Positions 34,518 through 43,264 of a stretch of 64,000 nucleotides of DNA are shown here, piece after piece. How positions within the stretch are numbered: position 1 is the stretch's first letter; each line of letters opens with the position of its first letter. The DNA is from BOG-1112 sp964611335 (GTDB lineage Bacteria > Bdellovibrionota_B > Oligoflexia > Oligoflexales > Bog-1112). The stretch is taken from contig CAZSXR010000005.1 in assembly GCA_964611335.1 (NCBI GenBank), forward strand, positions 39,429-103,428. Direction: 5' to 3'. The translations under genes were made by a program, and so were the position numbers. The notes beneath the pieces are model-generated. The model had not been told where the DNA came from, ran no database searches, and worked only from the letters and a program-made list of their open reading frames with translations.

Positions 34518-34739
34518 TTAGCGGCGACGAGCTTTACGTCTAGCTTTCTTCGCTACTTTTTTACGACGTGTAGATTTTTTTCTTTTTGAAGATTTTCTAC
34601 GTTTAGAAGCTTTCTTCGCTACTTTTTTTCTCTTAGAAGCTTTTTTTCTACGAGAAACTTTTCTTTTGGAAGATTTTTTCTTAGCGACTTTTTTTCTACG
34701 TTTAGAAGCTTTTCTACGTGAACTTATTAAACCTAGCAT
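34518..34739 (-). CDS. Histone H1/Hc1-like Lys/Arg-rich DNA-binding protein
   Basis: 73 aa, almost entirely Lys, Arg, Ser and Ala, built of degenerate repeats around KRKKVAKKA and SKRRK, like histone H1 tails or chlamydial Hc proteins. Probably nucleoid-associated. AGGAG lies 7 nt before the ATG. A promoter candidate is at 34820-34847 (TTCACT, 16-nt spacer, TATAAA on the minus strand). The repeated composition could mimic low-complexity sequence, but the Shine-Dalgarno, promoter and terminator support a gene. Confidence 0.8.
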   Translation of the reverse strand: MLGLISSRRKASKRRKKVAKKKSSKRKVSRRKKASKRKKVAKKASKRRKSSKRKKSTRRKKVAKKARRKARRR

Positions 34740-35051
34740 TTCTCTCTCTCCTATTTTGTTAAAGATCTTGCTTCAGTAAACCAAAGCAATGCTGGTTCCT
34801 ACTTCTACAGTCGGAATTCTTTATAAAAAATTTAACTTGAAAGTGAAGTTTTTTGAAAAAAAGATACCTAATTTCCCCTAAATAGGGTGTAAAGTTTGTA
34901 AAAGGTGGTATTTCTTTTCTATTTTATTTAATGAATACAGGCGTGTAGACTAAGTGTGGGCATAAAAGTTCTAGAAGCTGGAAAGAGCAAAATTTTTGTT
35001 AAAAAAACGCTTTTGGGTGCATAGGAATGGTCTTTAAGGGGGGTATTTTTT
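34740..35051. other. Intergenic region with promoter candidate for histone-like gene
   Basis: A 312-bp AT-rich spacer between divergent genes. On the minus strand TTCACT and TATAAA separated by 16 nt (34820-34847) make a plausible promoter for the histone-like gene. A small hairpin CCCTA/TAGGG lies near 34877-34890. No firm promoter was found for the rightward HD gene. Confidence 0.45.
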
Positions 35052-36578
35052 ATGAATTTGGAGATTCGCAGAAGAATTCGGGATAACCTTTATGGTTCTA
35101 TAGACGTTTCACTTTTGGAAGGAGAAGTGATTTCTCATCCTATGTTTCAACGACTGCGTCGTGTCAAACAGACTGCTTTTTTAAATCTGATCTTTCCAGG
35201 AGCTTCTCATAGTCGTTTTGAACATTCTCTTGGAGTTATGCACCTTGCGGGACTTGCGTGGTCAAAAATAAAAGATAATCAGGAACGTCTGAAATCTTTG
35301 TGCTCACGCTATAGACAATTCTCAGAGCGTGAGAAAGAAAGGCATACAGGAGAAATCATTCAAGGCATTTTACATCCAACCTTTTCTCAAATGGAAAAAA
35401 TCTTTGCTTCCGCGTATTCACTTCAAGCTCTGCGTCTTGCTGCTCTTCTGCATGATGTCGGTCATCCTCCCTTCTCTCACAGTGGGGAGAGATTTCTACC
35501 CACATGGGAAGACATAAATACACACAATCCTCATCTCCCTCCTTTTTTAAAACAATATATTCAAAGACAGATCCAAAATAATTTTGGAAAAGAACGTGTG
35601 CATCACGAACTTATGAGTGTGTTGATTGTGAATCAAATTCTTTCTGATCTTTATTATCAAAATCCAAACATACATTTGAAGGTTTCTGCTCAGGATATAG
35701 CTTCGATCATCATTCCTGATATAGAGGCACAAAAGGAATTTAAAGATTCGGGAGCTCTCTTTCTTTGTAGGGAACTTCTTTCAGGTGAAGTGGATATAGA
35801 CCGTATGGACTATTTACGAAGGGATGCAAAAGAGTGCGGAGTGGCTTATGGACATTTCGATGTAGACAGAATTTTAGACTCTTTAGCCATTTATTCCGAT
35901 AAAGACGATTCTTCCATACATCTTGCTCTGCAATACAGTGGGTTAGCTGCATTGGAAGACTATCTTCGATCTCGGCAATCTATGTATGTTCAACTCTATT
36001 TTCATAAAACTTCTACAGCTTGTGAAGCTATGATGCAGAAACTTGCGTCTCAAATAGGGGTTCATAGTTTACCTGCTGAAATTAAGGAATATGCCACTAT
36101 AGATGAATATGAAATTCGTCAATTTTTTTCTGAACTCGCTCAAAATCATCTTTTAAAAACTCAATTTTCTAAATTTTCGGCACTTCTGAAAGACCTTTTT
36201 GTGAATAGAAAGTTATGGAAGATGGTTTATGAAATTACGGAAGAATCAAATTTCCGCGACTTTCAAAACCATGAATTGCAAGCTGTTACGAAACTTCTCA
36301 AAGAGGAGAGTATGGAATTCGAGGTGGTTTCTTCGCATAATGTTCTTACAAAATTAAAAACACAAAAGAGTAAGAAAAAACAAGCGTTGCGTCTAATCAA
36401 AATGGATAGCAGACAATTCCCTCGAGTGGAAGCTGTGGAGGATTACTCTGTGTTGAGCAAGGAAAAAGGAGTTCTCTTTCACCGAGTCTACGTTCGTCAG
36501 GAAGATGCAAGTGAAGCAAGGATGGTGATTAGAGAAATGCTGGACGCGAAAGATCTTTTTGGAAAATCTTCTGGGTGA
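35052..36578 (+). CDS. HD-domain phosphohydrolase, dNTPase/SAMHD1-like
   Basis: 508 aa. Metal-binding HD motifs: HSRFEHSLGVMHLAG (first His), AALLHDVGHPPFSHSGE (His-Asp) and DIDRMDYLRRDAKECGVAYG (final Asp region). This layout matches the COG1078/SAMHD1 group, which hydrolyses deoxynucleoside triphosphates. The G-rich sequence before the ATG can act as a Shine-Dalgarno. Physiological substrate not settled. Confidence 0.9.
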   Translation: MNLEIRRRIRDNLYGSIDVSLLEGEVISHPMFQRLRRVKQTAFLNLIFPGASHSRFEHSLGVMHLAGLAWSKIKDNQERLKSLCSRYRQFSEREKERHTGEIIQGILHPTFSQMEKIFASAYSLQALRLAALLHDVGHPPFSHSGERFLPTWEDINTHNPHLPPFLKQYIQRQIQNNFGKERVHHELMSVLIVNQILSDLYYQNPNIHLKVSAQDIASIIIPDIEAQKEFKDSGALFLCRELLSGEVDIDRMDYLRRDAKECGVAYGHFDVDRILDSLAIYSDKDDSSIHLALQYSGLAALEDYLRSRQSMYVQLYFHKTSTACEAMMQKLASQIGVHSLPAEIKEYATIDEYEIRQFFSELAQNHLLKTQFSKFSALLKDLFVNRKLWKMVYEITEESNFRDFQNHELQAVTKLLKEESMEFEVVSSHNVLTKLKTQKSKKKQALRLIKMDSRQFPRVEAVEDYSVLSKEKGVLFHRVYVRQEDASEARMVIREMLDAKDLFGKSSG

Positions 36579-36607
36579 TTTTTTTTACTCTTAGAAGATA
36601 GAAGAAA

Positions 36608-38866
36608 TTAGGATTCTTTCTGGGTTGTTTTTTGTTTGAATATGAAAACCATACAGTCATATGTTGCCCGTCGGGAATAGCCGAATTTTTCTTCCATATT
36701 TTTATAAGTTAAAAGAGCTAGGTCCTCTTTCTCTTTATCAACACTTTCGCCTCTTTCAAGCGCAAGCATTGTTTTGAAATTTTGATCTATAACCTTCCTT
36801 TTTTCATTGTAAGAGTGCTCTTTAATAGCAACTAAGTAATCGTGAAAAAGTTCGCTGACAACGACATCTTTTTTAGGATTTTCGATACGAAATGCTGCAA
36901 TTCTACTTAGTAAGTTATTTCTATGTTCGCCTACCGATGCGCTTAGTGGAAGTACGCTTTCGATATCGTTCATCAGTTTTTCAGAAGGTGTGATGTGCGT
37001 TCGTGAAACTTCATCCCATATCTTTTCATTTTTTAAAAATGCGACAACATTCATCACATAACGTTCTAATAGACTGCTGTATTCCTTTTCTCCAACCATA
37101 GACATACTTTGAATAACTTCGTTTTCGAAAGTTCGAGTAAAATTCTCTTTTAATTTTTCGAGAAAGTAGTTGTTGTTATGGAAGTTGCCTCTTGATTCGA
37201 ACTGGAGAAATTCATAGACACTGATATCTTTCATAAGATTTTCAATTTCTTCGAAAATAGACATGGGAGTCAGATCTGAATAGTTTGAATTGTGAGCCGC
37301 TCGATGTAGTATAGCTTTTAACTCACGAGGACTTGCTCCAAAACGACCTTCATAAATCAAAGTCCCTTGCGATTCTGAAATGATTTTATCTCTTACTTCT
37401 TTGAGCAATCCCTGTTCTTGTCTTGTAAAATTGGAAGAGAGTGCTTCATTTTGATAAAGATTCAGTTTGGAAAAAGGATCAAGCCGCGTGATGAGTGTTC
37501 TATATTTTGGTGCATACTTTTCCGGATCAGGTTGCTTCAATCGTGTGAGGACTCCCCAGGTGCATAAAGTATTGATTGCATGCGGACATATAGGCTTTAT
37601 TTTGCGGATAAGCTCCACATCTCTTTTAAAAATAAGCTCTTCTTGTTTTGGTAATAGTAGATAGGGAACAGTCACCAATTCAAAGCGCCCTTTGAATGAG
37701 CTAAAATCGGGAATCGATTTGAAGGCATCAAGATGTTTGTCATTGGTTGTTGCAACGAAAATAATATCGAGTCCTGCAGTTCCTGAGGGGAGATTGATAG
37801 AACTTTTTTCAATTGCACTGATAAGATATTTGAAAGTTTCGATAGGTCTCTTTAGTAAATCTGAAAATTCGAGAAGACCTCTATTCGCTTCAACGATGGG
37901 ACCTAAGTATTGATGAAAGTTAATAGCTTGTAGCAAGGAAGGAAGATTTACATAGTTCTTATCAAGTGTGACTTGTTTTTCAAAGGCATCTATTGACATT
38001 TGGGGTTCAACTGTGGAAATGCCAACGCGATATTGTTTGGAATAGTAAAATCTTTCAATTTGTACATGCCTGAACACTTTTCCCAAATCACCATGGTAGC
38101 TGTTCAACAAATGTTCGAAAATTTCTTGGTTCTTTTTTGATAAGCCATTCGTGAGTATATGTGGCGGTAAAGATACGTCACGCGTATCGCTTTTGTCTCT
38201 TTCTCTTAGCCAGGTTTTGAGTTTGTGTTCACGGAAAGGCATAGGAAGTAGAAAAAGGGGATTTTCCTTGAATTCTGAACTGAGCTTTGCAGCTATTTTT
38301 CCATCTTCGAGAAGGGCAAATGACGAATGTTTTCCTGTGTAGGTCTCGCGATCTTTTCCAAAGCCAATAGCCTGACTATCGAGCGCGGGATAACTATCTT
38401 TGTCTGTGGGAAAGATCCAATTGAATCGGTAGATCGCACCCTCTTCCGTTTTGCTGTAGGCTTCCATAGCGTTGGCGATAGTTTCTACCGTGGAAGATTT
38501 TGCAGAACCATTAGGGCCATGAAAGAGAGTGAGCAAGGAATTGAATCCATTGCGAGCAAAGTTTTTTAAAATGTAATAAAATTCATTTTGAAACTGTTCT
38601 CCACCGATGATCGGTCCAGCCCGCTCTGTTCCGATGTTGAACATCTTGAAACGGACCTGTTCAGGGTGGAAGAGGCTTGTCACGGTTTCTGTTTCGAAAT
38701 AGGCAAACGCATCAAGAAGGTACTGTGCTGAGTTTCGAATGAACTTTCGTGGGTTGTGAGAAACTAAGTCGACGTATTCTTGGAAGGTCATGAGTACATT
38801 GCGTTTGACGTAGACATCTCTAAATTGATGGGTGATGTCATCGATATAGGCGCGCTTATCGGGCAT
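36608..38866 (-). CDS. prkA: PrkA-type serine protein kinase (AAA+ family)
   Basis: 752 aa, longer than E. coli YeaG (644 aa). PrkA AAA region with Walker A FHGPNGSAKSSTVETIAN, FVATTNDKHLDAFKSI and EANRGLLEFSDLLKRP. The final third is helical and lower in conservation. Stress-related kinase in other bacteria. Its usual partners YeaH and SpoVR are not adjacent. AGGA precedes the ATG. A promoter candidate (GTGACG, 18 nt, TATAAT) lies at 38909-38938. Confidence 0.92.
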   Translation of the reverse strand: MPDKRAYIDDITHQFRDVYVKRNVLMTFQEYVDLVSHNPRKFIRNSAQYLLDAFAYFETETVTSLFHPEQVRFKMFNIGTERAGPIIGGEQFQNEFYYILKNFARNGFNSLLTLFHGPNGSAKSSTVETIANAMEAYSKTEEGAIYRFNWIFPTDKDSYPALDSQAIGFGKDRETYTGKHSSFALLEDGKIAAKLSSEFKENPLFLLPMPFREHKLKTWLRERDKSDTRDVSLPPHILTNGLSKKNQEIFEHLLNSYHGDLGKVFRHVQIERFYYSKQYRVGISTVEPQMSIDAFEKQVTLDKNYVNLPSLLQAINFHQYLGPIVEANRGLLEFSDLLKRPIETFKYLISAIEKSSINLPSGTAGLDIIFVATTNDKHLDAFKSIPDFSSFKGRFELVTVPYLLLPKQEELIFKRDVELIRKIKPICPHAINTLCTWGVLTRLKQPDPEKYAPKYRTLITRLDPFSKLNLYQNEALSSNFTRQEQGLLKEVRDKIISESQGTLIYEGRFGASPRELKAILHRAAHNSNYSDLTPMSIFEEIENLMKDISVYEFLQFESRGNFHNNNYFLEKLKENFTRTFENEVIQSMSMVGEKEYSSLLERYVMNVVAFLKNEKIWDEVSRTHITPSEKLMNDIESVLPLSASVGEHRNNLLSRIAAFRIENPKKDVVVSELFHDYLVAIKEHSYNEKRKVIDQNFKTMLALERGESVDKEKEDLALLTYKNMEEKFGYSRRATYDCMVFIFKQKTTQKES

Positions 38867-38908
38867 AAGGTCCTCGCTCGGTCAAAGAGAAATAGGCTTG
38901 TTTTTTCT

Positions 38909-38938
38909 ATTATAACTTGGTGGCTGCTGTCTCGTCAC
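38909..38938 (-). promoter_or_regulatory. Sigma-70-like promoter for prkA
   Basis: On the minus strand, GTGACG (38933-38938) and a perfect TATAAT (38909-38914) are separated by 18 nt, 43 bases before the prkA start. On the other strand TTGGTG (38917-38922), 16 nt, TATAGC (38939-38944) could serve phoH, so the two promoters would overlap. Confidence 0.5.
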
Positions 38939-38970
38939 TATAGCTACCAATTTAACAAAAGAGTTTCACT

Positions 38971-39020
38971 AAACTGCATACAATTTCAGAAGGCTGGAAT
39001 TGTGTGCAGTTTTATTTTTA
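38971..39020 (+). terminator. Intrinsic-terminator-like hairpin in phoH leader
   Basis: Arms at 38971-38985 and 38998-39012 pair over about 15 bp (one G-U) around a 12-nt loop, and a T-rich run TTTTATTTTT follows from 39010. It lies upstream of the phoH Shine-Dalgarno (39031-39039). No + strand gene ends nearby, so it is not an ordinary 3' terminator and may attenuate phoH. Confidence 0.6.
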
Positions 39021-39048
39021 ACCTTTAAAAAGGAAGGAGTATTGCGGA

Positions 39049-40392
39049 GTGAAGAAGATCTTTATTCTCGATACTAACATTCTGCTAAACGGCCCTAACA
39101 GTATTTTCAAATTTGATGATAACGATGTCGTTATCCCTATTTCCGTCATCGAAGAGATCGACCATTTCAAAAAAGATCAAACCGAAACGGGAAGGAACGC
39201 CCGTGAAGTCTCTCGGATTCTCGATCGACTGCGGAAAAGGGGCACTCTTTCCCAAGGAATTCCTCTTTTCGAAGAGCGAAACGATTCCGGCCATCTTTTC
39301 GTATATCTAGGTCAAGATATGGATATACTCCCTGAGCTTTTGGAAAACAGCACCGATAATCACATTCTAGCAATAGGTCTTACACTTCAGAAAAAGTTTA
39401 AAGGTAAAAGAAAAGTCATCATCATTACTAAAGATTCAAATCTTAGAATCAAATCCGATGCTTTCGGAATTGAAGCCGAAGATTTTGAAGCAGATAAAGT
39501 CGATATTTCTCATCTCTACAGCGGTGTGAGATCTGTTAAAACAACTGCATCTCTTGTTCATGATTTACACAAAATTGGAGTCATTGCAGCAGACGATTTA
39601 GGAATCGGTGAGCAGATTGCTGCAAACGAATTTTTCACACTTGAAAATGAAAAAGATCCAAATCAGAAAGCCTACGGTATCTACGATCCTGAATCCAAAC
39701 GTATTAAAACTTTAGAACAACGTACAGATAATATTTGGGGCATAGCACCGAGAAACGTAGAGCAGAAATTTGCTATGTCTGCCTTACTCGATGATCGCAT
39801 TAAACTTGTCACTCTTTCTGGTGGTGCAGGGACTGGTAAAACTTTACTTGCAATTGCAGCTGGACTTTTAAAAACTACCGACGAAGATGTTTATCAGAAA
39901 CTTCTTGTTGCTCGTCCAATCTTCGCAATGGGTAACGACCTCGGTTTTTTACCGGGTGATCTCGATGAAAAACTGAATCCGTGGATGCAACCCATTTATG
40001 ACAGTCTGGACTTCCTGTTGGGAGGAAATAATCCTGTTCGACAAAAACGTTTAGGAAAAGGTTACCAAGAGCTCATTCATCAAGGCCTCCTCGCTATAGA
40101 ACCCCTTACTTATATTCGGGGACGCTCCCTTCCCAACGCATTCTTCGTTGTCGATGAATCACAAAATCTCACCCCCCACGAAATAAAAACCATACTCACA
40201 CGAGCAGGAGATGGAACCAAAATTGTTCTCACCGGAGATCCCTTTCAAATCGATAACCCCTACATCGACTCCACAAATAATGGTCTGACGTATGTGATCG
40301 AACGTTTCAAACATTCTAAACTCGCGGCACATGTAAACTTGCGACAGGGTGAACGGAGTGAGCTTGCGACTCTCGCCGCACAACTTCTCTGA
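39049..40392 (+). CDS. PIN domain-PhoH ATPase, YlaK-like
   Basis: 447 aa. N-terminal PIN ribonuclease domain with its acidic residues (FILDTNILLN, VIEEIDHFKKDQ, STDNHILAIG, TKDSNLRIKS), then a PhoH ATPase with Walker A LSGGAGTGKTLLA and Walker B FFVVDESQNLT, followed by VLTGDPFQID. PIN-PhoH proteins act as RNA helicase/RNases. Starts with GTG at 39049, with AGGAAGGAG 9 nt upstream. Confidence 0.93.
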   Translation: MKKIFILDTNILLNGPNSIFKFDDNDVVIPISVIEEIDHFKKDQTETGRNAREVSRILDRLRKRGTLSQGIPLFEERNDSGHLFVYLGQDMDILPELLENSTDNHILAIGLTLQKKFKGKRKVIIITKDSNLRIKSDAFGIEAEDFEADKVDISHLYSGVRSVKTTASLVHDLHKIGVIAADDLGIGEQIAANEFFTLENEKDPNQKAYGIYDPESKRIKTLEQRTDNIWGIAPRNVEQKFAMSALLDDRIKLVTLSGGAGTGKTLLAIAAGLLKTTDEDVYQKLLVARPIFAMGNDLGFLPGDLDEKLNPWMQPIYDSLDFLLGGNNPVRQKRLGKGYQELIHQGLLAIEPLTYIRGRSLPNAFFVVDESQNLTPHEIKTILTRAGDGTKIVLTGDPFQIDNPYIDSTNNGLTYVIERFKHSKLAAHVNLRQGERSELATLAAQLL

Positions 40393-40406
40393 GAAATCTC
40401 TTCCAA

Positions 40407-40440
40407 AAGAAGGGGGCATCGCCGTCTATGCTCCCTTCTT
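40407..40440 (+). terminator. Terminator after phoH
   Basis: AGAAGGGGGCAT (40408-40419) pairs with ATGCTCCCTTCT (40428-40439), 12 bp with one G-U and an 8-nt loop, followed by TCTCTAATTTT, 15 bases after the phoH stop. Confidence 0.7.
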
Positions 40441-40651
40441 CTCTAATTTTCCAGCCGAGTGTTTTGGATAAAGCCTTTGGATCTAAAAAAATGTTTAATA
40501 ATAATAGCGTGTTAGCTCGTGTCTTTTTGGAGTTCATAATAAAAGGGCATAAGTGAGGAAGATTAAGACTCCTCCTTGTCTTTTTTCTTGCACTTGAGGT
40601 AAGAAGATTAGGCTGCTAAGCAGTAATTAAACATCATATGAGGTGATTTTT

Positions 40652-41188
40652 TTGGAAGTTATTGGACGTTCAGCGGCTCATCGCTTTGGCAAAGTAAGGC
40701 TTGTTGGTGAAGGTATTAATGAGATTACCACTATCCAAGATGCTGTCAGACAAGCAGAGGATATGGGACTTGACCTAATTTTGGTTAGTGATGAGGCTAC
40801 ACCCCCCGTCGTACGTATTGAAGATTTTAAGAAGCTTGAATACGAAAAGAAAAAAGCGAAAAAAGCTAATAAACAGGCTGTGAGTGCTTTGAAAGAAGTG
40901 CAGTTTAAAGTCAATATTTCAGAACATGACTTGGCAACTAAGCTTGATAAAATTAACAAGTTTCTTGATCGAGGGGATAAGGTAAAAATCTCGGTTAAGC
41001 TCAAAGGTCGTGAGAGAGAAAATCCTGAAAGAGCTTTTGAACTTCTGAAAAAAGTTTCAAGCTCCGTCGAATGCAAGGTGAACTTCATTCCAGGTCCTAT
41101 TGCGATTTCAATACTTGAACCTGTGAAGAAAACTACAAAGAAAGTAACTTCTTCTAAGAAAGAAGAAGAACCTAAATTCTCCGTATAA
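40652..41188 (+). CDS. infC: Translation initiation factor IF-3, TTG start
   Basis: 178 aa. N-domain RFGKVRLVGEGINEITTIQDA and LILVSDEATPPVVRIEDFKK; linker rich in Lys; C-domain KEVQFKVNISEHDLATKLDK, KVKISVKLKGRERENPERAF and FIPGPIAISILEP. A GTG at 40643 is in frame but overlaps the Shine-Dalgarno GAGGTGA (40640-40646); TTG at 40652 follows it by 5 nt. Unusual initiation codons are characteristic of infC in other bacteria, where they allow autoregulation. The usual downstream rpmI and rplT are absent. The leader contains short alternative hairpins (GAGGA/TCCTC and AAGAC/GTCTT around 40552-40582). Confidence 0.92.
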   Translation: MEVIGRSAAHRFGKVRLVGEGINEITTIQDAVRQAEDMGLDLILVSDEATPPVVRIEDFKKLEYEKKKAKKANKQAVSALKEVQFKVNISEHDLATKLDKINKFLDRGDKVKISVKLKGRERENPERAFELLKKVSSSVECKVNFIPGPIAISILEPVKKTTKKVTSSKKEEEPKFSV

Positions 41189-41205
41189 TTTTCTCCGTAT
41201 AAAAG

Positions 41206-41276
41206 CCAATCTGAGAGTCACATCATCTTGATCGAGTCTGAGCAAGCGAGGACGAAGTTGGGAGATCTCAGATTGG
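41206..41276. repeat. Long inverted repeat after infC enclosing a dispersed repeat
   Basis: CCAATCTGAGA (41206-41216) and TCTCAGATTGG (41266-41276) are perfect inverted arms around a 49-nt loop. The loop and right flank contain copy A (41235-41285) of a 51-base element also present near 46129. It may form an RNA hairpin after infC, but no T-run follows. Confidence 0.6.
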
Positions 41277-41285
41277 GCTCTCGCG
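41235..41285. repeat. Dispersed 51-bp repeat, copy A
   Basis: Begins AGTCTGAGC, carries GACGAAGT in the middle and ends CTCTCGCG. Copy B at 46129-46179 has the same length and ends and is roughly four-fifths identical by eye with one compensating pair of single-base indels. Confidence 0.6.
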
Positions 41286-41328
41286 AAGTAATATTTAAAA
41301 ATTTCAAGGGACAGTTTAAATCCTCAAC

Positions 41329-41358
41329 ATTGACGTAGTCAAAATTTTAGCTTCTAAT
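41329..41358 (+). promoter_or_regulatory. Sigma-70-like promoter upstream of XRE/IrrE-like gene
   Basis: TTGACG (41330-41335), 17-nt spacer, TCTAAT (41353-41358): 5 of 6 matches in each hexamer. It predicts a 5' leader of about 90 nt. Confidence 0.6.
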
Positions 41359-41453
41359 AAATAATAAGACCTAAATCAATCGACATAGGCAATAGCGAGG
41401 GTTTTATAGACGCCTTTGCATTCCTATCGATAAATCCTGGGAGTTATTTTTTT

Positions 41454-42305
41454 ATGAAAAGAATAGCTGAAAACCGATACCCGCATTCCGCAACCCTTTT
41501 TAAATTTTGTAAAGAAGCTCTTGCTCTACGTTTAGACTCACAAGCAAGAGTCATAGATCAAGATGTAGGAGCTATTCTTTCCTATGATCCTGCAGATTGT
41601 AGTCACTGGAAGAAGGGTAAAAAGAATATACGTTCACTCACCACACTTAAAAACCTTGCAAATTACTTACAAATCGATGAGACCTTACTTATAGAGCTGG
41701 CATCTGGAAAAATAGATCTCGAAGAAGCTGTCTTTGAATTTAAAGGTTACGGATCTTTTTCCTTTCAAAAGCATAATCTAGAAAATTTTAAACCCTTTGA
41801 GGATACTTTTCGTCTTAGTAAAAATTCAGTAGCAAAAGTTGCTGAAATTTTGGTTCATAAGGGATCTTTTGATGAAGCTCCTGTATATCTACCTGAAGTT
41901 TTCAAACAGTTTAAAAACATAGATATCATCCATGACCCCAATTTAGAAAAAAATATAAAAACCGATTACATGGAGTCCGACAATAACATCCAAGCTAAGA
42001 TTTATTACAGAGATGCTGGCATAAGGCCTTACACACGTTTTCTTATGGCTAAAGAGCTTTTTTTCTTTTTATGTAAAACACAAAATTCTCTTGTGAAAGA
42101 CTTCGTAAAACTTCCTGAAGATATTTTGGATGTACAAGCCAATATTTTTGCAGGATCTTTGCTTATTCCAGGAAGTCTTCTCAGAAAAGAAGTCGATAGA
42201 TTGGACTCCTCTTTTGATATTATCAGTCAACTCACACGTGTTTTCTGGGTTTCTAAAGCCCTAATGAGCAAACGCTTGAGTGACTATATGGATCGTGTGA
42301 ATTGA
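41454..42305 (+). CDS. XRE-type HTH protein with degenerate ImmA/IrrE-like domain
   Basis: 283 aa. N-terminal helix-turn-helix-like region (DVGAILSYDPADCSHWKKGK; LTTLKNLANYLQIDETLL). The C-terminus resembles the ImmA/IrrE peptidase family (ILDVQANIFAGSLLIPGSLL, ITRVFWVSKALMSKRL; the first of these is SQLTRVFWV in full context). The zinc HExxH motif expected about 30 residues earlier is replaced by AKELFFFL, so protease activity is unlikely. Probably a regulator derived from that family. GGGAG precedes the ATG at long spacing. Confidence 0.6.
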   Translation: MKRIAENRYPHSATLFKFCKEALALRLDSQARVIDQDVGAILSYDPADCSHWKKGKKNIRSLTTLKNLANYLQIDETLLIELASGKIDLEEAVFEFKGYGSFSFQKHNLENFKPFEDTFRLSKNSVAKVAEILVHKGSFDEAPVYLPEVFKQFKNIDIIHDPNLEKNIKTDYMESDNNIQAKIYYRDAGIRPYTRFLMAKELFFFLCKTQNSLVKDFVKLPEDILDVQANIFAGSLLIPGSLLRKEVDRLDSSFDIISQLTRVFWVSKALMSKRLSDYMDRVN

Positions 42306-42310
42306 TCTGA

Positions 42311-43240
42311 TTATTTATCTCTTTTGTCTGGCTTGCCTTTTTTAATATGTGTCCCATGTGTTGTTATAGAAAGCATCAAATTTGCGTTCTCAGTGAAAAA
42401 TTTTTGCAATTGTGGATAACGTTCATGAAATTGATAAGCCCAGTACAACTGTCTTCGAGGATGCTGGTGATATACAATCACTTTGAGAACAGCTACTTCT
42501 TCTTCTGATAAATTATTCTGATGAGCCATGTCCAAGTGTTCTTTTGCATAAGTTCGCAACTGTTCATCGAGGAGGTGGTGTTTTTTACGAGCATCTTCAA
42601 AATCTACTTTTTGTGTTTCATTTTCGAAAAGTTCCTGGAAGTGTTGCCAGGAGCTTGCAAGCAGATTTAAACTCTTTATACGCTTTCCAAAATGTTTGAT
42701 AATTATCGTAACCTGACTCAAGGGATGTGTTTCAGAAAGAAGATGCGCTGCTTTTGTCTCTGTTGGAAGATCTACCAATTCCGAATCCTGCTCTTCCAAA
42801 TATGCGTTGAGAATCGTTTCCCAAGCTTCCGCTTGTGAAGATTCGTGGAGTTTTTGTAATATGGGTTTATCTCTTCTCCCTTTTTGAGATAGGAAAGGAA
42901 AGACTAAGGCATCTCTTGGTGTAAGGTTTTGAGTTTGTCTAATATTCCAATTATGAATATCAAACTCGAAGCTGATTTTAATGGAATTCATAGAATTCTC
43001 ACCAGGTAGAAGTCGGATTATATTTTTTTCTGCAAGAGAGATGAGTGCTTCTCGAAGTCTATCTTCATTATAACCCATCAAAGACGAAAATTCGGAATGC
43101 GTCGTTTGTATCTCATCCATTCCTGAAGCAGCACAATTGATCATGTAAAGAACAATAGCGTACTGTGGAGAACTTAATCCGGAGAGTGCGAGGATTTTAA
43201 AACCAGCATCTTTCATAAACTTGTTCAGTTGCATACTCAA
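42311..43240 (-). CDS. Hypothetical protein with predicted winged-helix N-terminus
   Basis: 309 aa, family not recognised. The first 90 residues have a MarR/replication-initiator-like winged-helix pattern (SSPQYAIVLYMIN, TTHSEFSSLMGYNEDRLREA, LAEKNIIRLLPGE). The remainder is helical and charged, with no catalytic motif visible. It is convergent with the XRE/IrrE-like gene (5-bp gap) and lies 24 bp downstream of the carboxylase cluster on the same strand, so it may be its distal gene or regulator. Confidence 0.6.
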   Translation of the reverse strand: MSMQLNKFMKDAGFKILALSGLSSPQYAIVLYMINCAASGMDEIQTTHSEFSSLMGYNEDRLREALISLAEKNIIRLLPGENSMNSIKISFEFDIHNWNIRQTQNLTPRDALVFPFLSQKGRRDKPILQKLHESSQAEAWETILNAYLEEQDSELVDLPTETKAAHLLSETHPLSQVTIIIKHFGKRIKSLNLLASSWQHFQELFENETQKVDFEDARKKHHLLDEQLRTYAKEHLDMAHQNNLSEEEVAVLKVIVYHQHPRRQLYWAYQFHERYPQLQKFFTENANLMLSITTHGTHIKKGKPDKRDK

Positions 43241-43264
43241 TCCTTATCTTTTGATTTGCGAATT

